Under the pieces are notes generated by a model. The model was not told where the DNA came from and did not search any database. It saw only the letters and a list, made by a program, of their open reading frames with translations. From assembly GCF_000149955.1 (NCBI RefSeq), contig NC_030997.1:1844714-1908713 (forward strand): a stretch of DNA of 64,000 nucleotides, read 5' to 3'. Below are positions 56,998-64,000 of the stretch, in pieces. A program made the translations under genes and the position numbers. Each line of letters starts with the position of its first letter. Within the stretch, counting starts at the first letter, position 1. This stretch comes from Fusarium oxysporum f. sp. lycopersici 4287. Its lineage: Eukaryota > Ascomycota > Sordariomycetes > Hypocreales > Nectriaceae.

Positions 56998-57723
56998 TGT
57001 GATCGTTTCCTTTCAGTGAATTGAATAATTGAAAAAGAAATATGGAGAAGGTAAAGAATTATTACTAGGCATGTTGATATATATGAGGTGGTGTTTGTCA
57101 CCTTTTGGTAAGGCTGACTCAAGTATTAGCTCGTATACGGTATGACTCAGACCGGCGCAAGACCCCGGCCAGCTAGTCAACAATCATAGCGCCAGATAAT
57201 ATGTCACTTCGCTGTTCTTATTACTTGTTTCAGTAGTAAAAATATCACTTTGCTGGCTTCAAAAAGGCCAACGGTCATTTCGATGTTCAATTTCATCTGC
57301 TACAACTCCGCCCCAGCTCATTAAGCCGCTGTTGCAGCTTCAAGCAAATGGAAACATCTGAGCCATTCAGGCTCAATCGATCATCGATCCATGTCTGAGA
57401 CTCCTTCATTATGAGGAGCACGACCTCTGTCTAGACAAGATTAAAACAAAGACATTAACGGACATAACCGACTCATGGAAGTCACCCTAAGCTATGAGAC
57501 TATGGCTCGACCTAAGATTAATATCTATAGAGTATGGTGGCTTTCAATTGTGTTTAAAGGTCAATTTGAATAAATCATATTACTTGCAAACCCAGCCCCC
57601 CATCGCTTTGCATATAAAAATTGATCCATAACGAATACCGAGCTCTCAATCGCAGATCGGATAGCTCAAGGCCAACATAGAACTGAATACTGTCCTCAGT
57701 CCAACATTCCACTAAAGTCGCGA
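56998..57723. other. Intergenic region
   Basis: Promoter of the HET gene at the left; otherwise nothing recognised. Confidence 0.5.
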
Positions 57724-58335
57724 CTATTGCGCCTCAGGATATTCTGAACATGACCAGAATGGACAAGACGGCAATTTATTCACACCCCCATCCACATCAA
57801 ATGCCCACGTAGCCCGCCTGCTCGTACGATTCCCATTGCAGTGACCTTGAAACTGGTAAACCTGCTCACTCAGCGAAAAAGAACTCCCCGGAGTAGGTGA
57901 GGGAATGCTCCAACGACAAGGTGAGAACATTGCCGGCGACCGCAAAGGCTCGCGATCTGGTTGCTCAACGCAAAGCTCCGTCAATCTTATATCCAGACCT
58001 GAAGTACAGTCGCATAGATTGTCGCGCATAAGGCCATTGCTTGGATTGCGCAACGTAAGATTCTGCGCAGAGCAAAGATGGGGCTGCAAACTCTTGCGAC
58101 GATCAGTCGCGCTTTTACGTCTGCGCGGAGGAGACTCGAGGGCGAAGTGAGGAGGTGTTCTGCCGTTGAGTGTGATTACTGTAGCGCGGCGACGCTGTCT
58201 TGGAGCTATCAGACGTGGTGGGGTTGCGTCTTTTGTGAAGCCGCATATATCTGTCGGAGTCTTGGGCCTAAAGGTTCGTGCTGTTGGGGCTGAAAGATAG
58301 GAATTATTGGTGAGGTTGAGCGGTTGAGGCACCAT
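57724..58335 (-). CDS. Hypothetical protein, 203 residues
   Basis: Single exon from ATG 58335. The N-terminal part is Pro/Arg-rich and likely disordered (KTPTDICGFTKDATPPRLIA, PRQRRRATVITLNGRTPPHF, PPRRRKSATDRRKSLQPHLC). The C-terminal half has several Cys (CDCTSGLDIRLTELCVEQPD, FSPCRWSIPSPTPGSSF, QGHCNGNRTSRRATWAFD and CPFWSCSEYPEAQ). No signal peptide and no known domain. The even length and defined end make it plausible; an overlapping plus frame is taken as a shadow. Confidence 0.5.
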   Translation of the reverse strand: MVPQPLNLTNNSYLSAPTARTFRPKTPTDICGFTKDATPPRLIAPRQRRRATVITLNGRTPPHFALESPPRRRKSATDRRKSLQPHLCSAQNLTLRNPSNGLMRDNLCDCTSGLDIRLTELCVEQPDREPLRSPAMFSPCRWSIPSPTPGSSFSLSEQVYQFQGHCNGNRTSRRATWAFDVDGGVNKLPSCPFWSCSEYPEAQ

Positions 58336-59139
58336 TGTGAGAGACTGCAGAGTATGACCTGATGTTTAATAATGTCAGAGGAGCTTTTGGAGTTTGCACC
58401 CGAATGTAGTCATGACGAAGTGTCTGATTATGTCCGTTTGGCAGTTCATACGCTTGGTCACGTAATGTCGCATGGTAAAGAAAGCATTTTGTTTACTCAT
58501 GCCGAACTAAATGATGAAATTAAGAATATCGTGAAACTTTGTTTTGTTTCATGCACTTATGAACCTTGTTTGCCCTTTTTCGCCTGTTACGGGCCGTTTT
58601 AGAACACTGCTGATTGTCCAAGAGCGCTGAGTCTTGCGTTTCAGAGCATTCTGAGTTTTGGCGTTGGGAAACTTTGACCTTCTGGCGCTCCCGAGGTGTG
58701 AAGATGAAACAGGGAAGTGGAGAACGGCGTTAACTATTATAATGGCATGATCTATTAATAAAAGAGCTTATTCCGATTTTAATTGACTTTTATTTTTATC
58801 CAAACTATAAGCGTGGCTTCGGCGATAAGCTGAGATGACCTTGTTTCCCTCATGCAGCAAGCGATGGGGGACTAAGATGCGAACGATTATGGCGAGAGGA
58901 AAGGCGAGCTCGGCAGTGTGAAATAGAGCCCAAGCAGCTGTCTAGCTGAACGAATGAAGTTGTTATGTACTGAGAAGACTGTAGTAGAAATAACTATGTA
59001 CACAATTTATCCTCTTTCCTCCCGCTTTCTTGTTGCTTCTGTTTCTCCCCCCCACTAAGATCCTAATATCTTCCCTCCCCAACATCAACCCCGAATCTGA
59101 CAGTATCCCTCTTTACCGAGTTTCTGAAAACAGCAAGTC
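58336..59139. other. Intergenic region
   Basis: An ATG frame at 58372-58602 (76 codons, plus) has no motif. The rest, including 3' flank of the esterase, is featureless. Confidence 0.45.
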
Positions 59140-60086
59140 TCAGGTAAGACCAAACCACTTAAAGTCAAGATCCTCATGCGTAGGCACGACATGTCCGACT
59201 CCAGCTGCAGATACCGCGACAAACTTGGTTCCGTCTCCATAGATCATGGTAGTGTAACCAGACTGTGGAGTCGACGTCTCATTGCGGGTAAACGAGACGC
59301 CCTGAATGGTCGACCACTCCTTGATCTGCTCAAGAAGGTTCCGGTAAAAGACAAGATTATCCGCAGTGCCATGCCAGGTCTTGAATCGGGGGTACGAGCC
59401 ACTGTAGCCAGGATACATCGACTTAACCTGATCAGCCCACTGCTGTCCGGTCTTGATAATCTTCCCGTCAGAGCAGACACGGTCAGAACTAATGGGGCTC
59501 GATCCAGGAGACCCGGCCATGCATCCAGCAGCAACACCAGAGTAGCATGTAGCAGCGGCGAAGCGGTCCGGGTAAGTCGCGGCGAGAACATTGGTCATCA
59601 TGCATCCGGAGCTGGTGCCCGTGACGTAAACCTTCTTGGGATCGGCCTTGTACGTCTTGATGACATAGTCGACCATGCTGACGAGAACTTGACTATCACC
59701 CTGACCATCGTGCTTGAGTGTCTTGGTGCTCGCGACATCCCAGCAGTTAAAGTCCTTTTGTGATGACGGAAAGATGAGGATCACGCCGCGTGAGTCGGCG
59801 AGGGACTTGTACTTGGTCTGCTGGAAGTAGCCTGGTCCGTTTCCACCGCAGGCGTGGAGCTATATCCATACGGTCAGCACAAGAACTGGGTGAGATGATG
59901 GGGATGGCTCACGGCGAGCATCACTGCTGGGCTAGCAGGCAGATTTCCGGGAATGTAGGCCTGCATGGTTAGCTGCGTGCCGTAGGTGTTTCCAAAGTTG
60001 GTGATGGTCTGGAGCTGAGCCGCAACAAGGCTGGCGCCGAGGCTCAGCTGTGTGAGCAGCTTGCGGGGTGAGGGCAGGCCGAGCAT
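59140..60086 (-). CDS. CE1 acetylxylan esterase (PHB-depolymerase/feruloyl esterase-like fold)
   Basis: Secreted esterase removing acetyl (or feruloyl) groups from xylan. Exons 60086-59913 and 59859-59140 join at phase 0 to 297 residues. Signal peptide lies within MLGLPSPRKLLTQLSLGASL; mature start near AQLQTITNFG. Family landmarks are AVMLALHACGGNGPGYF (oxyanion region), FPSSQKDFNCWDVAS, VYVTGTSSGCMMTNVLAATY with nucleophile Ser ~139 in GTSSG, MYPGYSGSYPRFKTWHGTAD with the acid, and AAGVGHVVPTHE with the catalytic His. No carbohydrate-binding module. Frame intact. A TATA-like box lies ~70 bp upstream. Confidence 0.94.
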
Positions 60087-60155
60087 GGTGAGTTCTCCGC
60101 TTCCTGTGAATTAATGGTGTTTATTCCTTAGTTCCTTGGCCGTCACTGACCAAAG

Positions 60156-60163
60156 CTTTATAC
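60156..60163 (-). promoter_or_regulatory. TATA-like box of the esterase gene
   Basis: The minus strand reads GGTATAAAGC, about 70 bp before the ATG at 60086. Confidence 0.4.
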
Positions 60164-61587
60164 CTGATGCTGGTCATGGTGATATTGTCGGCTCAGGTGA
60201 GTTCAAATGCCGGTGTCAAATACCGCGAGATCCGGAGGCAGCATGTCCGGTATAAGACCCCGCAACCGGTAAAAAGAATAAATACTCCATGTCTGTCGCG
60301 GGAAGCATCAAATGGTAGACAGCGTCGTATGCATGGATTGATTAAGTATTGTTTCAAGAGGCTATTTCCAACTCCAACTTATCCACCCGAGGTAGTGTTA
60401 TTTACCCCGCACATCGGGCGTCATATATATAAAAAGGGTATGCCGCAGCACACGGAGGATCGTCCTCCGTAATTGCCAGGAACAGTAACTGGTACCTGAC
60501 TAAGGATGTTCTGGATAAATAGGGCACAATCCGGATGATTATGTTCCGCAACCGCCAACAACAGCAGCAGCTTCCTGGTTTTGATCTTATTCGCCGCTGC
60601 ATTGCTTCATAACCACTATTGCTACGGACTCTGACCATGTTCCTTTTCAGAGCATAGGCAGTCGATTTCTTGTAGTCGCTAAGAGTGCTGGCTATCGAAG
60701 TCAGAATAGGCAGGGGCTGTCTCGAAACACTTCAAGTCGATGAGAAGAGAGAGAAGGGCAAGGGGGATACCTTCACGACGTGCAGACAGTTCGGCGATGG
60801 ACTTGGTCATCGGAGATCTATTTTCGAGGTGCTGCATCAAGGCGTCTGCGGGCTATATCGATGGTTGTGTGCCGGTCACCATGCGCTAGATTACTCGAAT
60901 CGCTGTGAATGGACATATTCATGGCTGGCTACTCAATCAGTCTCGAGTGTACGTGCTTTTAGATGGAAGAGCATGATGACACTTGCGTAAGGTGGAGAAG
61001 CAGATGAAACAAGTGCATAGGCGAATTTTTGGAGCAGTGAACTCATGTCCTAAGAAGGTATCTCAACGGATAATACTGTAACTAACTGCGACTGCCGGTC
61101 AATTCCAAGCTACATGTATTGTGTGGTCATATTGGAGACGCTGAGGCCATTACCATAGGAAATCTTTGTTCCAAGCCTCTCATACAGCGCCCTGAATCGC
61201 TTGCCCCAACCAGATGGTATCTTCAGCCAACAAAAGACACCTGATTGTCGCCTCATATCAACGTAATTGTTAGCTAGGGCTTATGATAGAATTCTGATAC
61301 GAAGAGATTTGTAAACTACTGTTAGTAATGGGCCGTTGTTCTTTGTCGTTAGGCGTTGTTCCAGACTAAGCTTCTGTGGACATGCGTTCATTAAAATTGT
61401 TCTTCGAACATCGTCATTGGTGTTCAGTCAGACCATCCCTGTTCTCTATTCATCCACGATCTCCCTCCAAAGTTCACTTATGTAAATCCCAAACCCTCTT
61501 AAACAATGAGGACGAAGAAGCAATAAATCCATACTTAATTTACATAAATCCTTTCTTAGGATGCCTATTCTTCACAACGCCATAGCC

Positions 61588-61716
61588 ATGACTGAAGCAT
61601 CTGATACGGTTACGTTGGAGGCTGTCAAGAACTTTCGTGATCTGAAGACTCCGCACGAATATCCATATTCTCCAGGAACGTCTCTCCGGCCAGGATCCTG
61701 CTGTTCTCGACTCTAG
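61588..61716 (+). pseudogene. Possible tyrosine-phosphatase-like N-terminal relic
   Basis: ATG at 61588 encodes MTEASDTVTLEAVKNFRDLK, then TPHEYPYSPG, and stops at 61716. The VKNFRD(L/V) motif opens many fungal Tyr_phosphatase3-type proteins. Another frame continues LSGQDPAVLDSSCLPETNSK and later VKDYILNQPGMSPGR, but no catalytic HCxxGxxR is present. Weak. Confidence 0.2.
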
Positions 61717-62642
61717 TTGTCTGCCAGAGACTAATAGTAAGATTAAACTGTTCGCTGAAAACGGTGTTCAAGCCAAAAAGCACGTTCGTTACTGGCATTC
61801 ATTGTGTGATGGACATCACAATCGGTAATGAGTTATCTGAGACAAGACATCAGACGTATATCGGAGGGGATGTTCCCGGTGTGAAGAACAACATGACCCA
61901 TATTTACCGTGATGGGTCAAGGACTACATCCTTAACCAGCCAGGGATGTCGCCTGGAAGATAGCCTCCCTGGGGTGATGCAGTGGTGCTCTTTTCCTTGG
62001 CCCTTATCTCCAAGTCTTAGCTGCCGTGGTGCCGCAATCACATCTACAGTAAATGATCAACGACTTGCAATGAGCTGCACAGTGGTCTCTGCAACGTCTA
62101 TCGAGGTCAGCTTCAGAGGTTCCAGAAAGTCGCAGCGCGTCATTTTCGGGATCAATCGGTTGTCCTTTGACGTTTGTCGGCTCAGAGTATTAACAGTCTA
62201 GCATTGACGGCTTCAAATATTTCGCAATAGGAGTTGTCTTACATCAAATAAACATCAAGTATATCATCACTGATTCCCAAGATAGATGCGATCAAAATGT
62301 CATCTCATAACGCCGTAGGTGGCATACAAAATAGGAGCATGATTGAAAACGTTGAGCAGCTTATTGGGAATGTCCTTTTTCAGCGTAGGAGCATTTTCGA
62401 TCTCGATAAGTCGGTAAATTTACAGAGGCTACTTGCCTTGCTTTTGCCCAGACTTCTCCCAGTGATAAGGCATATCTTATTAGTAACTTATGATAGAGAG
62501 AACCCCATGAAGCCGGCACACAAAGCTCTAAACATATCATAGAAACTACTTTAACATACAGAATCGGACAGCATGGCTCCTTTGCGTTGGGAGAAGAAGC
62601 TTCTCCGATTCAGGCCAAAGTCCAGCCGCGTGGCGATGGCTT

Positions 62643-62996
62643 CTAGAAGCGCCAACCTTGTGTAAGTGAGATTGAGTTAGGAATTGGAACAAGGAGGATC
62701 GGCGCTTGTGGCTGATGGAAAAAGATATCGTTTACTGGAAACCTGGCGATGCACAAGTCGATATGGATGAGATGCCATTGTAGATACTTTGCAGCTTCAT
62801 AAGGCAGACCATGTCTTGCTGTAAGCGTCAGGGAAAGAGGAGTCTGCTTGATGTTAGCGAGACTAGTTCCGCACAGAGTAAATATAGACCAACAAAACGG
62901 GTCTGAGTTGTTGATTGAAGTAGCTTTCATCCGCAGACTTACTTCTCGTGATCCAATATGTGTACGATTGCCAAAACTACCTATCTTTGAGGTCAT
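62643..62996 (-). pseudogene. Ankyrin-like relic
   Basis: A minus ATG frame contains IKQTPLSLTLTARHGLPYEA followed by AKYLQW, resembling one ankyrin repeat (TPLSLAARxGHxxVVKLL) with insertions. No second repeat is readable. Probably a remnant. Confidence 0.25.
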
Positions 62997-64000
62997 CGCA
63001 GCGAGGATGACTTGAAGTGGCGTTTCACATCACTCAGTCGACATGCCTGCAAGGGCTCAATATTTCCGATTAGCGTCGTCGCAGGCTGTGTTAGTAGGTA
63101 AGCACTGGCATGCATCGGGAAAAACTCAAAAGTCAAAAGACTGCCAGTGAAGATGATGTGCAGGGTCTAAACTCGATTCGGGGGATCTTAGCGCTGGTGC
63201 CCTACTCCAGAATCTGGGATTGACTAAATTTGGGCACTAGTTCAGGGGGTTAGATACCCAATGCCTCCCCATTTCCCGTCATCCACACGTGATGCACGTA
63301 TTCCCAGTTGTAGGATATCTATAGATGGCATTTATGCTCGGCAGAGCGCACACGCGTCAGTGTGTTTGAGCTTGAATATCGGCAATTGCAGCATGACTGG
63401 ACGCCCAGCTCGTTGACATTTCCCATCGTGGCTGCACTCGCGACTCATGCCCCTGACGAATGACATCACCATCCTCCCCTCCCCCAAGTCTCGGTCCATC
63501 GGCAAAATGCTTCTCTCTTTAAAATTCCCCGTCTAGAGCCTGAATCTGGTTAAGATTGATCATCTGTGGCTGATCTCGAGCGATCGAGGGGCATAGCGAA
63601 AACTTTATCGCGATTCTCCAACCCAAGAAACATGTTAGTGCCGAGTCTATTCCCGAACCTCGCAGCCACCGTCAAAGCGCCAGTGTGCATGGTAATTTGC
63701 TTCTGGCCACTCACGCAGCGCAGAGAAGAGGCACACGAAACTGGCGTACACCAAGATAGCCACCATCCCAAGTCTCTTGACCTTTGGTATGGTGTTGAAG
63801 CAAGTTCGGTGGTGGCAGTGGCGTGTCTGTCGAACGTTTGTGGAATAGCGTTTTACCTCGACTTTTGCTTAAGTGCTTTTCTTCCCCCATGTTCCAAGCG
63901 CGGTCTTCGTCCCCGCGAGACTGAGTTGCAGCGTTGACCCGTTCACTGTCTTCATGTCGCCAAAATGCCTGCAGGGCCGTCCGGTGTTGTTGTGTTGGTA

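Larger units (their letters stand above)
60164..64000. other. Right-hand region without a secure gene
   Basis: Two relic-like fragments are listed separately. An 81-codon ATG frame at 62297-62542 has a Leu-rich middle but no family. An ATG at 63965 (MPAGPSGVVVLV) runs off the window edge and may be a gene start. Other open frames begin at GTG or TTG and lack motifs. Confidence 0.4.

Noticed and set aside
61764..62201. Plus frame of 145 codons
   Set aside because: GTG start and motif-free; at most part of a decayed gene.
1..64000. CRISPR arrays, prokaryotic operons or phage modules
   Set aside because: The window is clearly eukaryotic nuclear DNA with spliceosomal introns, and no regularly spaced direct repeats with spacers were seen.

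Overview
The window is nuclear DNA of a filamentous ascomycete, most likely Fusarium or a close hypocrealean relative. Genes are monocistronic, carry short introns (about 45-75 bp, GT...CTAAC/CTGAC...AG), and lie on both strands. There is a tRNA-Thr with a eukaryotic poly-T terminator, and the families are typical of plant-associated fungi (endopolygalacturonase close to Fusarium endo-PG, AA9 LPMO, CE1 esterase, HET and NLR proteins, UDP-rhamnose synthesis). Five runs of N (126, 360, 460, 100 and 389 bp) show a scaffolded draft. Species cannot be fixed from the sequence alone.

Layout. 1-2.2 kb: 5' part of a trehalose phosphorylase (ccg-9 type, minus). 2.2-6.8 kb: gene-poor, partly AT-rich DNA. 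6.8-10.4 kb: an NLR-like immune/incompatibility gene (nucleoside-phosphorylase domain, NB-ARC, 42-residue TPR array) with a frameshift near its end. 11.2-12.0 kb: AA9 LPMO, also frameshifted. 12.6 kb: broken NmrA-like start. 13.6-17.3 kb: UDP-rhamnose locus, with a divergent dehydratase / epimerase-reductase pair, followed by 3' halves of a DUF5672 protein and of a putative sugar-nucleotide transporter that meet head-to-head. 18.6-25.3 kb: a coiled-coil gene, a weak multi-exon candidate, and a protease-like conserved fungal protein cut by a gap. 25.7-27.5 kb: a tiny Cys-rich candidate and the endopolygalacturonase. 29.4 kb: a TIR element. 30-38.5 kb: several small unknown proteins (one membrane-anchored coiled coil, one GPI-type) and a double chromodomain protein. 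39.9-42.7 kb: a quinone-oxidoreductase-like MDR enzyme, tRNA-Thr(AGU) and a 2OG-Fe(II) oxygenase. 43.6-49.4 kb: small unknowns plus a spliced 103-residue secreted Cys-rich protein. 49.4-54.6 kb: gene-poor DNA with decayed coding relics. 54.6-57.0 kb: HET-domain gene. 57.7-60.1 kb: a hypothetical protein and a CE1 acetylxylan esterase. 60.1-64 kb: no secure gene.

Functional reading. Polygalacturonase, LPMO and esterase form a plant-cell-wall toolkit but are not co-operonic. The dehydratase and epimerase/reductase should together turn UDP-glucose into UDP-L-rhamnose, and the two neighbouring truncated genes could once have used or moved that sugar nucleotide. The NLR and HET genes both belong to classes involved in non-self recognition.

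Caveat. At least six genes need a one-base G/C change in a short G/C run to restore an otherwise well conserved frame. Either the assembly has run-length errors, or this strain carries an unusual load of recent frameshifts.
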